Below are positions 50,608 to 59,228 of a stretch of 64,000 bases of DNA, one piece after another. The stretch is from Oryzicola mucosus (GTDB lineage Bacteria; Pseudomonadota; Alphaproteobacteria; Rhizobiales; Rhizobiaceae), in assembly GCF_014534685.1 (NCBI RefSeq), contig NZ_JACVVX010000003.1, positions 372,001 through 436,000 on the forward strand, given 5' to 3'. The stretch's first letter is position 1, and each line of letters begins with the position of its first letter. A program made the translations under genes and the position numbers. The notes below the pieces were generated by a model. The model did no database searches. It worked only from the letters and a program-made list of their open reading frames with translations, and was not told where the DNA came from.

Positions 50608-51927
50608 TCAGATGTCGAGCGTGGTGGCGTGTTCCCACGAGGTGAATTGCGCGCAATAGGTGTTCCATTCGCCATGCTTCAGCTTCAAATAAGCGGCGGA
50701 AAAACCTGTCCCGAGGGCTGCCTGTAGTTCGGCGTCTTTCTCATATTCGCGAAGTGCATCGAGCAGGTTGAGCGGCAGCTTCGGTGCATCGGTGACGGTG
50801 TGGCCATCCTTGTACATGTCGATGTCGTAGTGACGGCCAGGGTCGGCCTGCGTCCTGATACCGGACAGGCCGGCGGCGATGATGATGGCCTGCAGAAGAT
50901 AGGGATTGACCGCGCCATCGGGCAAGCGAAGCTCGAAACGGCCTGGACCCGGCACGCGAACCATGTGGGTGCGATTGTTGCCGGTCCAGGTCACGGTGTT
51001 GGGTGCCCATGTGGCACCCGAAACCGTACGCGGTGCGTTGATGCGCTTGTAGGAATTGACGGTCGGATTGGTTATCGCGGCAAGCGCGGAGGCATGTTTC
51101 ATGATGCCGCCAAGGAACGTGCGGCCCTGTGCCGACAGGCCGAAGGGCATCGCCTTGTCGGCAAAGGCGTTACTCTTGCCTTCGGCGTCCCACACGGAGA
51201 TATGCGCGTGGCACCCATTGCCGGTCAGGCCCTTGAACGGCTTGGGCATGAAGGTGGCGCGCAGGCCGTGCTTTTCAGCAACCGATTTGACCATGAATTT
51301 GAAGAAGGAGTGCTTGTCGGCGGTCTGCAGCGCGTCGTCATACTCCCAGTTCATCTCGAACTGGCCGTTCGCGTCCTCATGGTCGTTCTGGTAGGGCTTC
51401 CAACCCAGTTCGAGCATGTAGTCGCAGATTTCCGCGATGACATCGTAGCGGCGCATGACCGCCTGCTGGTCGTAGCAGGGCTTCTCGGCGGTATCGTAGT
51501 CGTCGGAGATTTTGGAACCGTCCGGGGAGATCAGGAAGAACTCAGGCTCGACGCCGGTCTTGACGCGCAGGCCCTGGGCGGCGGCTTCGGCGACGAGTTT
51601 CTTCAAAACAACGCGCGGCGCCTGGTCGACCGGCTGATCTTCCATGACGCAATCAGCAGCGACCCAGGCAACATCGCGCTTCCAGGGAAGGCGGATGACA
51701 GAGGACGCATCGGGAACGGCGAACAGGTCGGGATGCGCCGGCGTCAGGTCGAGCCAGGTGGCGAAGCCCGCAAAGCCCGCTCCATCCTTTTGCATGTCGG
51801 CAATGGCCTGTGCGGGGACCAGCTTGGCACGCTGGCCGCCGAACAGGTCGGTATAGCTGATCATGAAATATTTGATGCCGTTATCGGCGGCATAGGTCGA
51901 GAGGTCCAGTGTCACGTCGTTCCCCAT
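50608..51927 (-). CDS. gmaS: Gamma-glutamylmethylamide synthetase (GlnA/GlnT-type)
   Basis: A 439-residue glutamine synthetase-family enzyme. Metal and substrate motifs are VEPEFFLISPDGSK, NDHEDANGQFEMNWEYDDAL, and GNGCHAHISVWDAEGKS followed later by NRTHMVRVPGPGRFELRLPD. By sequence alone it would be called type III glutamine synthetase. Its place directly after mgsABC and opposite mgdABCD identifies it as the enzyme that joins methylamine to glutamate with ATP, the first step of the N-methylglutamate pathway. The ATG at 51927 lies 58 bases after the mgsC stop. Confidence 0.88.
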   Translation of the reverse strand: MGNDVTLDLSTYAADNGIKYFMISYTDLFGGQRAKLVPAQAIADMQKDGAGFAGFATWLDLTPAHPDLFAVPDASSVIRLPWKRDVAWVAADCVMEDQPVDQAPRVVLKKLVAEAAAQGLRVKTGVEPEFFLISPDGSKISDDYDTAEKPCYDQQAVMRRYDVIAEICDYMLELGWKPYQNDHEDANGQFEMNWEYDDALQTADKHSFFKFMVKSVAEKHGLRATFMPKPFKGLTGNGCHAHISVWDAEGKSNAFADKAMPFGLSAQGRTFLGGIMKHASALAAITNPTVNSYKRINAPRTVSGATWAPNTVTWTGNNRTHMVRVPGPGRFELRLPDGAVNPYLLQAIIIAAGLSGIRTQADPGRHYDIDMYKDGHTVTDAPKLPLNLLDALREYEKDAELQAALGTGFSAAYLKLKHGEWNTYCAQFTSWEHATTLDI

Positions 51928-51985
51928 AGTTTTTTGTCTCGTTCAAAGTCTTTGGCCGCGCCCTCCCAAGCGTGGTTCAAGACCG

Positions 51986-53314
51986 TTAGAAGCCACCCTT
52001 GCCAGGATACCAGCCTGTTCCGGCCAGCGGTATCTGCGCCATCGCGGCCGCTTCGAGCGTCAGCGCGCAGAGGTCCTCGGGCTCGAGATTGTGCAGATGG
52101 TTCTTGCCGCAGGCGCGCGCGATGGTCTGCGCTTCCAGCGTCATCACCTTGAGGTAGTTGGCGAGGCGACGACCAGCTGCCACCGGATCGAGCCGCTTGG
52201 CCAATTCCGGGTCCTGCGTGGTGATGCCGGCGGGATCCTTGCCCTCATGCCAATCATCATAAGCACCTGCCGTGGTGCCGAGCGCCTGATACTCGGATTC
52301 CCATTTCGGATCGTTGTCACCGATGGCCACCAGCGCCGCCGTGCCGATGGCTACGGCGTCAGCGCCGAGCGCAAGCGCCTTGGCAACATCGGCGCCCGAG
52401 CGGATGCCGCCCGAGACGATTAACTGCACCTTTCGGTGCATGCCGAGATCCTGCAGCGCCTGGACAGCGGGCCGTATGCAGGCCAGCGTCGGCATACCGA
52501 CATTCTCGATGAACACGTCCTGCGTGGCCGCAGTGCCGCCCTGCATGCCATCCAGAACAACGACGTCGGCCCCCGCCTTCACCGCAAGCGCGGTGTCGTA
52601 GTAAGGGCGCGCGCCACCGACCTTGATATAGATCGGCTTTTCCCAGTCGGTGATTTCGCGCAGTTCGAGGATCTTGATCTCCAGATCGTCTGGTCCGGTC
52701 CAGTCGGGATGGCGGCAGGCCGAGCGCTGGTCGATGCCCTTGGGCAGGTTGCGCATGTTAGCGACGCGGTCGGAAATCTTCTGGCCCAAAAGCATGCCGC
52801 CGCCGCCCGGCTTGGCGCCCTGCCCGACGACGACCTCAATGGCGTCCGCACGGCGCAGGTCCTTCGGGTTCATGCCGTAGCGCGACGGCAGATACTGGTA
52901 GACCAGCGTCTGCGAATGGCCGCGTTCCTCGTCCGTCATGCCGCCATCGCCGGTGGTGGTAGAGGTGCCGGCAAGCGTCGCGCCACGGCCGAGCGCTTCC
53001 TTGGCGTTGCCCGACAAGGCGCCGAAGCTCATGCCGGCAATGGTAATAGGCGTTCTCAGCGTGATCGGCTTCTTGGCGAAGCGCGTTCCGAGCGTAACCG
53101 TCGTATCGCATTTCTCACGATAGCCTTCGAGCGGATAGCGAGAGATCGAGGCGCCGAGAAACAGCAGATCGTCAAAATGCGGCACCTTGCGCTTGGTGCC
53201 GGCACCGCGAATGTCGTAGATTCCGGTGGCCGCCGCGCGGCGGATTTCGGCCAGCGTGTAGTCGTCGAAAGTGGCCGACTTGCGGGGCGGCGTGAAGGGA
53301 TTGTGATAGCTCAT
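51986..53314 (-). CDS. mgsC: N-methylglutamate synthase, subunit C (FMN-binding glutamate synthase-like)
   Basis: A 442-residue protein matching the FMN-binding domain of glutamate synthase. Visible are PITIAGMSFGALSGNAKEAL, GGGGMLLGQKISDRVANMRN, KVGGARPYYDTALAVKAGAD, VVLDGMQGGTAATQDVFIEN and ALALGADAVAIGTAALVAIG. It forms the site where gamma-glutamylmethylamide is turned into N-methylglutamate. Separate subunits for the three glutamate-synthase domains are the hallmark of the Mgs enzyme. The start ATG at 53314 lies 15 bases after the mgsB stop codon. Confidence 0.9.
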   Translation of the reverse strand: MSYHNPFTPPRKSATFDDYTLAEIRRAAATGIYDIRGAGTKRKVPHFDDLLFLGASISRYPLEGYREKCDTTVTLGTRFAKKPITLRTPITIAGMSFGALSGNAKEALGRGATLAGTSTTTGDGGMTDEERGHSQTLVYQYLPSRYGMNPKDLRRADAIEVVVGQGAKPGGGGMLLGQKISDRVANMRNLPKGIDQRSACRHPDWTGPDDLEIKILELREITDWEKPIYIKVGGARPYYDTALAVKAGADVVVLDGMQGGTAATQDVFIENVGMPTLACIRPAVQALQDLGMHRKVQLIVSGGIRSGADVAKALALGADAVAIGTAALVAIGDNDPKWESEYQALGTTAGAYDDWHEGKDPAGITTQDPELAKRLDPVAAGRRLANYLKVMTLEAQTIARACGKNHLHNLEPEDLCALTLEAAAMAQIPLAGTGWYPGKGGF

Positions 53315-53329
53315 GATGTGTCCCCTGCC

Positions 53330-54016
53330 TCAATATGCGTCGGCGTTGTCGATGTTGAAATTGTAGAGCTTGCGGGCCGAGCCATAGCGCTTGAATTCTT
53401 CCGGCTTCACATCGGTGGCACCGGCCTTTTCGAGAAGCTCGGCAAGCAGTTTCAGATGCTTTGGCTTCATCTCCTTCTGAACGCAGTCAGCGCCCAGGCT
53501 TTTGACGGTGCCGCGCACGAAGAGCTTGGCTTCGTAAAGCGAGTCGCCGAGCGCATCGCCCGCATCACCCAGCACAACCAGATGTCCGGACTGCCCCATG
53601 AAGGCTGACATGTGGCCGATGGAGCCATGGACGACGATGTCGATGCCCTTCATCGAAATTCCGCAACGCGATGCAGCGTTGCCCTTGATGACGAGGAGAC
53701 CGCCGCGACCCGTGGCGCCGGCATATTGGGAGGCGTCGCCCTCGATGACGACGGTACCCGACATCATGTTTTCGGCCACGCCGGGGCCAGCCGAGCCGTG
53801 CACGGTGATCGTGCCACCATCGTTCATCCCGGCACAGTAATAGCCTACCGAACCCTTGACCTCGACGGTGACCGGCTTGTCGATGCCGACGGCGACCGAG
53901 TGACTACCGCGCGGATTGACGACTTCGAAACTCGTGTCGTTAGCGCCGGGCGCTACGGTGTGCAGCGCGCTGTTGAGCTCGCGCAGCGGGGTTGTGGCAA
54001 GGTCGAAAACTCGCAT
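53330..54016 (-). CDS. mgsB: N-methylglutamate synthase, subunit B (GXGXG domain)
   Basis: A 228-residue protein made of the right-handed beta-helix GXGXG domain seen at the C-terminus of glutamate synthase. Repeated Gly motifs are GSVGYYCAGMNDGGTITVHG, GSAGPGVAENMMSGTVVIEG, GATGRGGLLVIKG and GSIGHMSAFMGQSGHLVVLG. It is a structural subunit of the Mgs enzyme. I use ATG 54016; GTG at 54052 would add 12 residues and start 3 bases from the mgsA stop, so either is possible. Confidence 0.88.
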   Translation of the reverse strand: MRVFDLATTPLRELNSALHTVAPGANDTSFEVVNPRGSHSVAVGIDKPVTVEVKGSVGYYCAGMNDGGTITVHGSAGPGVAENMMSGTVVIEGDASQYAGATGRGGLLVIKGNAASRCGISMKGIDIVVHGSIGHMSAFMGQSGHLVVLGDAGDALGDSLYEAKLFVRGTVKSLGADCVQKEMKPKHLKLLAELLEKAGATDVKPEEFKRYGSARKLYNFNIDNADAY

Positions 54017-54054
54017 CGATTCAAGACTTTCTCGTTGGACGCTGGCGTGCACGG

Positions 54055-54954
54055 TCAGGCGGCCTTCTCGTGATCCCAGAAATATACGGTCGCCGGCTCC
54101 GGCTCCCAGACCCGGGCATCCTCGATGCCGGGCAGGTTGACCAGCGCGCGATATTCGGACCCGAAGGCGACATACTGGTCGGTTTCGGCCATGACGGCAG
54201 GCTTGCAGGCGATCGGATCGCGCACGACGCCGAAGCCGGATTTGGTGCCAACGACGAAGGTGAAGAAGCCGTCAAGATCGTCAAGCGCGCCTTCCAGCGC
54301 TTCGCCCAAATCTTTGCCCTTGGCCATTTCGGCAGTGAGATAGGCGGCTGCAACTTCCGAGTCGTTCTGAGTCTCGAAGGTCATGCCCTCGCGGATGAGT
54401 TCGCGACGCAGATTGTTGTGGTTCGACAGGGAGCCGTTGTGCACCAGGCACTGGTCGGCGCCGGTCGAGAACGGATGCGCGCCGAGCGTGGTGACAGCCG
54501 ATTCCGTCGCCATACGGGTATGGCCGATACCATGCGTGCCGGACATGGCGCGAACACCAAAGCGCGCGACCACATCCTTCGGCAGGCCGACTTCCTTGTA
54601 GATTTCGACACTGTCTCCCGACCCCATGACGCGTACATCAGGACGGCTGGCAGTGATAAAGGCGCGGATATCGGCGATGTCAGCAGCGGTTTCGACAACC
54701 GCATGGGTGCTTTTGATCGTAACCGAAGCGTCAATACCCGCCGCCTTCAAGTCCGCAGCGAGCTGCCGAAAATCCTGATCGGGCTCTGCCGACTGCAGCG
54801 TGACTTTGGTCTTGCCGTCCGCCTTGCCATAAATTGCGATGCCGGCGGAATCCGGCCCCCGGTCCGTCATCGTGATCAGCATATCGGAGAGAAGCTCGCC
54901 GAGCTTAGGCTCAAGCGCCTTGTCTTTCAGGAACAATCCAACAATGCCGCACAT
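54055..54954 (-). CDS. mgsA: N-methylglutamate synthase, subunit A (class II glutamine amidotransferase-like)
   Basis: A 299-residue N-terminal-nucleophile amidotransferase. MCGIVGLFLKD places the catalytic Cys at position 2, exposed after Met removal; GTHGIGHTRMATESAVTTLG and VHNGSLSNHNNLRRELIREG hold the substrate-binding Arg and Asn. In the Mgs enzyme it releases methylamine from gamma-glutamylmethylamide for addition to 2-oxoglutarate. It is the first gene of the leftward operon. Its upstream region has an AT-rich dyad at 55020-55040. Confidence 0.9.
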   Translation of the reverse strand: MCGIVGLFLKDKALEPKLGELLSDMLITMTDRGPDSAGIAIYGKADGKTKVTLQSAEPDQDFRQLAADLKAAGIDASVTIKSTHAVVETAADIADIRAFITASRPDVRVMGSGDSVEIYKEVGLPKDVVARFGVRAMSGTHGIGHTRMATESAVTTLGAHPFSTGADQCLVHNGSLSNHNNLRRELIREGMTFETQNDSEVAAAYLTAEMAKGKDLGEALEGALDDLDGFFTFVVGTKSGFGVVRDPIACKPAVMAETDQYVAFGSEYRALVNLPGIEDARVWEPEPATVYFWDHEKAA

Positions 54955-55012
54955 GCAAACAGCTCCGTATTTGGGTGAGATGAATGCGGTGTAGCAAGAA
55001 GTTGGAGGCGTC

Positions 55013-55048
55013 GCAATCCTTAGGAATATAAAATTCTTAAAAGGAATA
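55013..55048. promoter_or_regulatory. AT-rich dyad and direct repeats upstream of mgsA
   Basis: TTAGGAAT (55020-55027) and ATTCTTAA (55033-55040) form an imperfect dyad, 7 of 8 positions matching. AGGAATA occurs twice (55022-55028 and 55042-55048), exactly 20 bp apart. The adjoining GCAATCCTTA (55013-55022) recurs nearly unchanged, as GCAATCCCTTA at 57606, before mgdA. These could be operator sites for the XRE-cupin or the GlxA-type regulator. Confidence 0.4.
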
Positions 55049-55125
55049 ATAGCGTTGATTTGTCATCGGTGGGTGCAAGGATTCCAGCAAGCCTGCCGGA
55101 GGTGCGGATACCGTATGTGCTGTGA

Positions 55126-55448
<323 letters not shown>

Positions 55449-55449
<1 letters not shown>

Positions 55450-55874
55450 TGGTCTACGTCGATACCTCGATCCTGGTCTCCGCTTTGACCGTCGAAACGC
55501 GCAGTTTGGAGATGCAGCAATGGCTCATCGCCGCGAGTCAGACAGATGGCGTTTTGATCAGCGAGTGGACGATCACCGAGTTCTCCAGCGCACTTTCCGT
55601 CAAAGAAAGAACCGGGCAACTGACGTGGGAAGGTCGCGGATCGGCATTGCAGTCGTTCCGCGCACTGATACGAGACACGTTCGAAGTCAGGACGGTCACG
55701 CGGCAACATTTCTTGTTTGCCGCAGGGCTGTCCGATCAATCCAAAATAGGCTTTCGGGCATCGGATGCTTTGCACGCCGCAGTCGTCATCCTTGAACAGG
55801 TAACGCTGGCCACTTTGGACAGGCGTTTGGCCGCAGCAATGAATGAGGGCGGGGCGTCCTGCCTCGTGCCATAA
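55449..55874 (+). CDS. VapC-like PIN-domain toxin
   Basis: A 141-residue PIN-domain ribonuclease. The expected acidic residues are Asp5 (VYVDTSILVSA), Glu44 (TITEF), Asp106 (RASDALHAA) and Asp124 (ATLDRRL), so it should be active. VapC-type toxins cut tRNA or rRNA and stop translation until neutralised by the antitoxin. The pairing of a Phd-type antitoxin with a VapC toxin is common. It is convergent with the XRE-cupin regulator, 17 bases away. Confidence 0.9.
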
Positions 55875-55890
55875 GTGGTCTTTGTCAGCG

Positions 55891-56550
55891 CTACTGCGGA
55901 TAGGAAATGATCGACAGGTAGCGAGCAGGCAGCTTGACCAGCTGTTCGGGACCATGCGGCGCATCAGCATCGAAAAACAAGCTGTCGCCAGGCTGCATTG
56001 TGTAAAGCCGGTCGCCGTGGCGGTACACCACCTCCCCTTCCAGCATATAGAGGAATTCCAGGCCCTCGTGCTGGAAGGTCGGGAATACGTCCGAGGCGGT
56101 CGTCAGCGTGATCAGATAGGGCTCGACCGCGACTCCGCTGGAATTGTTCTCGAACGCGCCCAAAAGGCTATATTGGTGGCCGGCGCGCGTACCGCGCCGC
56201 TCAATGTTCACGCCCTCGCCCGCCTTGACGAAAGTAGCGCTGCGGGTTTCCTCGAACCCCTTGAAGAAGGCTGTAAGCGGTACGCCGAGCGCTTTGGAAA
56301 GCGCCTGCAGCGTTGTCAGCGACGGCGAGATGTTGCCGTTTTCGATCTTGGACAGCATGCCCACCGACATCTCCGTGGCCACGGCCAGATCGGTGATGGT
56401 CAGCCCCAGCTTTTTGCGGTAGGCGCGCACCTCACGGCCGATCGCCATTTCGAGATTGTTTTCGCGAGGCTCGCGTACTGCATGCGGATCCTGATTGAAC
56501 GCCGGTCTCGAAGGCGGATTTTCTTCAGCTTTTGCAGTTTTATTCGCCAA
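55891..56550 (-). CDS. XRE-family regulator with C-terminal cupin
   Basis: A 219-residue regulator. The helix-turn-helix (about residues 34-92) reads YRKKLGLTITDLAVATEMSV followed by GMLSKIENGNISPSLTTLQA. The C-terminal cupin (about 140-205) includes FPTFQHEGLEFLYMLEGEVV and MQPGDSLFFDADAPHGPEQL, a possible ligand or metal site. Regulators of this type often control amine and polyamine use. The start seems to be TTG at 56550, with GGGG about 8 bases upstream. An inverted repeat just upstream (56565-56598) may be its own operator. It is a candidate controller of the methylamine genes. Confidence 0.87.
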   Translation of the reverse strand: MANKTAKAEENPPSRPAFNQDPHAVREPRENNLEMAIGREVRAYRKKLGLTITDLAVATEMSVGMLSKIENGNISPSLTTLQALSKALGVPLTAFFKGFEETRSATFVKAGEGVNIERRGTRAGHQYSLLGAFENNSSGVAVEPYLITLTTASDVFPTFQHEGLEFLYMLEGEVVYRHGDRLYTMQPGDSLFFDADAPHGPEQLVKLPARYLSIISYPQ

Positions 56551-56564
56551 TGCCGATACCCCGG

Positions 56565-56598
56565 ATTTTTCTCAGAACTATAATAAGACGAGAAAAAT
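56565..56598. promoter_or_regulatory. Inverted repeat upstream of the XRE-cupin regulator
   Basis: ATTTTTCTC (56565-56573) and GAGAAAAAT (56590-56598) are perfect 9-bp arms with a 16-bp AT-rich spacer, 15 bases before the predicted TTG start. Its place suggests autoregulation. Confidence 0.45.
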
Positions 56599-56619
56599 TC
56601 AACCGTGAAGAAAATTCGG

Positions 56620-57573
56620 TTATAATTTTTTGCGTGTTGCCCGAGGCGCCTCGCCATAGGCCCGGCCATAGACATTGGAGAAATGCGCGGCGCTCGAAAA
56701 GCCGGTCGCAAAGGCGATTTCCGAGATCGACAAGGGGCTCTGCTCGATGAGGCGGCGGGCGTGGCTAAGGCGGATTGTCCTGTAGGTCTCCAGAAATCCC
56801 GACCCCAGTTCATTGGCAAAGAGCCGGTCGATATGGCGTTCGCTGATACCGGCAAAGGCGGCCATCGCAGCGCGTGGCAGCGGCTTTTCTACAGTCACCT
56901 CCATTTTTTCAAGTATTGCCAGAAGAGCGGGATGGTGCGTGCCAAAGCGTTCCGCCGCCGAACCTCGCTGCGGGGCTGTCGGTTCGGCCACCGCGGCATG
57001 CAGGTACCAATCGCTGACCCGTCGGGCGAAGTGAGATCCCATCCGTTCGGCGATCAAGGCGTGCATCATGTCGAGCGGGGCGATGCCGCCGCCGCAGGTG
57101 ATGCGGTCCCCGTCGAGCACGTAGCGTGCCTGGCGCGGTACCAGATGCGGAAAGGTTTCCCTCAGCACCGGCGCGTGTTCCCAGTGAATCGTGAAATCGC
57201 GGTTTTCAAGCAGACCGGCGGCAGCCAGCAGGAAGGAGCCGCTGGAAATCGCGCCAATGCGGACGCCTTGCCGCGACAAGCGTCTCAGTGCAGAGATCAG
57301 CGTGTCGTTGCCCATCCAATCCTGTGGGCCTCCGCCGGCGCACATGAAGATCGTATGGCACTCATCTCCTTCTGTGGAGAGGGCCTTGCAGTCGATGGCC
57401 ATGCCTGACGAACTGGTCACGGCCAAGCCGTCGACGGACAGCGGAATGACCTCGTAGAGATCGACGCCGGAAAGAAGATTGGCGGCCCGCAACGGCTCTG
57501 TGGCCGACGCGTAGGACATCAATGCGAAATTGCTGATGAGCAGGAAGCCCATACGGTATGTGTCGGAGGCCAT
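56620..57573 (-). CDS. GlxA-family AraC-type transcriptional regulator
   Basis: A 317-residue regulator with an N-terminal DJ-1/PfpI-like glutamine amidotransferase-type domain (residues about 8-190, FLLISNFALMSYASATEPLR, GGGIAPLDMMHALIAERMG) and a C-terminal AraC helix-turn-helix (about 215-317, ISERHIDRLFANELGSGFLE, ISEIAFATGFSSAAHFSNVY). Related regulators (GbdR, SouR, CdhR) sense methylated amines and glycines such as dimethylglycine or sarcosine. It is divergent from mgdABCD with 108 bases between, so it probably activates that operon in response to methylamine or N-methylglutamate. Confidence 0.9.
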   Translation of the reverse strand: MASDTYRMGFLLISNFALMSYASATEPLRAANLLSGVDLYEVIPLSVDGLAVTSSSGMAIDCKALSTEGDECHTIFMCAGGGPQDWMGNDTLISALRRLSRQGVRIGAISSGSFLLAAAGLLENRDFTIHWEHAPVLRETFPHLVPRQARYVLDGDRITCGGGIAPLDMMHALIAERMGSHFARRVSDWYLHAAVAEPTAPQRGSAAERFGTHHPALLAILEKMEVTVEKPLPRAAMAAFAGISERHIDRLFANELGSGFLETYRTIRLSHARRLIEQSPLSISEIAFATGFSSAAHFSNVYGRAYGEAPRATRKKL

Positions 57574-57681
57574 GTCCCAATTTTACACTTACGCGTCCTA
57601 TTCTTGCAATCCCTTAATGATACTCTTTGGTATTCTCAAAGACGGCTTTGCAAAGACGCCTGATTTCAAGGGCCTTCCTGA
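57574..57681. promoter_or_regulatory. Divergent promoter region of the GlxA-type regulator and mgdABCD
   Basis: This 108-base region must hold the promoters for both directions. GCAATCCCTTA at 57606-57616 resembles GCAATCCTTA upstream of mgsA. No convincing sigma-54 site (GG-N10-GC) was found by eye. Confidence 0.4.
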
Positions 57682-58932
57682 ATGCGCTATTCGGCACTCT
57701 CGGTTTTTCTCAACGGCTTGCGCGGCAATAAGGGCTGGGGGGCGGCCTGGCGCTCCCCGCAGCCCAAGCCGCATTACGATGTGGTGATCGTCGGCGGTGG
57801 CGGGCACGGACTGGCAACCGCCTATTATCTCGCCAAGGAATTCGGCATCACCAATGTGGCTGTGGTCGAGAAAGGCTATATCGGCTCCGGCAATGTCGGC
57901 CGCAACACCACCATTATCCGCTCCAACTATCTGCTGCAGGGTAACAACCCGTTCTACGAGCTATCGATGAAGCTGTGGGAGGGGTTGGAGCAGGACTTCA
58001 ACTTCAACGCCATGGTCTCGCAGCGCGGCGTGGTCAATCTCTACCACTCCGACGCACAGCGCGACGCCTATACCCGACGCGGCAATGCCATGCGGCTGCA
58101 TGGCGTAGATGCCGATCTGCTCGACCGTGAGCAGGTGCGCGCAATGCTGCCTTTCCTGGATTTCGACAATGCACGCTTTCCGATCCAGGGCGGGCTGATG
58201 CAGAAGCGCGGCGGAACCGTGAGACACGACGCGGTAGCTTGGGGCTATGCGCGCGGTGCCGACATGCGCGGCGTCGACATCATCCAGGATTGCGAAGTCA
58301 CCGGCATCCGGCGCGAAAATGGCGCGGTGACCGGCGTGGAGACCACCAAGGGTTTCATCGGCTGCGGCAAGCTGGCGCTGGCAGCAGCCGGCAACTCGTC
58401 GCGCGTCGCGGCGATGGCCGACATGAAGCTGCCGCTCGAAAGCCATGTGCTGCAGGCCTTCGTGTCCGAAGGGCTGAAGCCGTTCATCGATTGCGTCGTC
58501 ACCTTCGGAGCGGGACACTTCTACTGTTCGCAGTCGGACAAGGGCGGTCTCGTCTTTGGCGGCGACATAGACGGCTACAACTCCTACGCCCAGCGCGGCA
58601 ACCTTGCCACCGTCGAACACGTCGCGGAAGCCGGCAAGGCGATGATACCCGGCCTGTCGCGGGTGCGCGTGCTGCGTTCGTGGGGTGGCATCATGGATAT
58701 GAGCATGGATGGCTCGCCCATCATCGACCGAACCCATATCGACAATCTCTACCTTAACAGCGGCTGGTGCTATGGCGGCTTCAAGGCGACGCCGGCGTCC
58801 GGCTTCTGTTTCGCCCATCTGATCGCGCGCAACACGCCGCAGGAGACGGCGACGGCTTTCCGACTGGACCGTTTCGCGCGCGGCTTCATGCTTGACGAAA
58901 AGGGCCAGGGCGCCCAGCCCAACCTGCACTGA
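57682..58932 (+). CDS. mgdA: N-methylglutamate dehydrogenase, subunit A (sarcosine oxidase beta-like)
   Basis: A 416-residue FAD-dependent amine oxidase family protein. The FAD Rossmann motif is VVIVGGGGHGLATAYYLAKE near residue 34, followed by NVGRNTTIIRSNYLLQGN, the region that carries the covalent flavin in the sarcosine oxidase beta subunit. Substrate-domain parts such as SWGGIMDMSMDGSPI and GWCYGGFKATPASG are conserved. By sequence it is SoxB-like; the gmaS and mgsABC neighbours indicate N-methylglutamate as substrate. It oxidises the N-methyl group, passing the carbon to tetrahydrofolate in the complex. Confidence 0.87.
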   Translation: MRYSALSVFLNGLRGNKGWGAAWRSPQPKPHYDVVIVGGGGHGLATAYYLAKEFGITNVAVVEKGYIGSGNVGRNTTIIRSNYLLQGNNPFYELSMKLWEGLEQDFNFNAMVSQRGVVNLYHSDAQRDAYTRRGNAMRLHGVDADLLDREQVRAMLPFLDFDNARFPIQGGLMQKRGGTVRHDAVAWGYARGADMRGVDIIQDCEVTGIRRENGAVTGVETTKGFIGCGKLALAAAGNSSRVAAMADMKLPLESHVLQAFVSEGLKPFIDCVVTFGAGHFYCSQSDKGGLVFGGDIDGYNSYAQRGNLATVEHVAEAGKAMIPGLSRVRVLRSWGGIMDMSMDGSPIIDRTHIDNLYLNSGWCYGGFKATPASGFCFAHLIARNTPQETATAFRLDRFARGFMLDEKGQGAQPNLH

Positions 58933-58952
58933 CCCCGCAAGGATTTCGAACC

Positions 58953-59228
58953 ATGGCAAGCCTCGTTTCCTGCCCTCATTGCGGCAGCAGACCCAAGGAA
59001 GAATTCACCGTCAAGGGCGCCGCACTGAAGCGGCCCGCGCCGGATGCCGGCCAAGAACGCTGGATGGATTACGTCTATCTCCGCGACAATCCGCGCGGCG
59101 CCTATGAGGAATACTGGCATCACACGTCGGGCTGCCGACGCTGGCTGGTGGTGACCCGCGACACCGCAACTCATGAAATCGCGGACAGCCGCGATGCCGC
59201 CCTCGGCGTTCCGGAAACCCGCGCATGA
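58953..59228 (+). CDS. mgdB: N-methylglutamate dehydrogenase, subunit B (sarcosine oxidase delta-like)
   Basis: A 91-residue zinc-binding subunit. Cys and His ligands are seen in SCPHCGSRPKEEF and YWHHTSGCRRW, and RDNPRGAYEEYWHH is a family block. It has a structural role in the four-subunit complex. It follows mgdA by 20 bases and overlaps mgdC by 4 bases. Confidence 0.88.
   Translation: MASLVSCPHCGSRPKEEFTVKGAALKRPAPDAGQERWMDYVYLRDNPRGAYEEYWHHTSGCRRWLVVTRDTATHEIADSRDAALGVPETRA

Noticed and set aside
50608-51927. Calling gmaS a plain type III glutamine synthetase
   Set aside because: The family is the same, but the operon with mgsABC points to gamma-glutamylmethylamide synthetase. Phylogeny would decide.
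57574-57681. Sigma-54 promoter for mgdABCD
   Set aside because: No GG-N10-GC pair with suitable context was found by eye.
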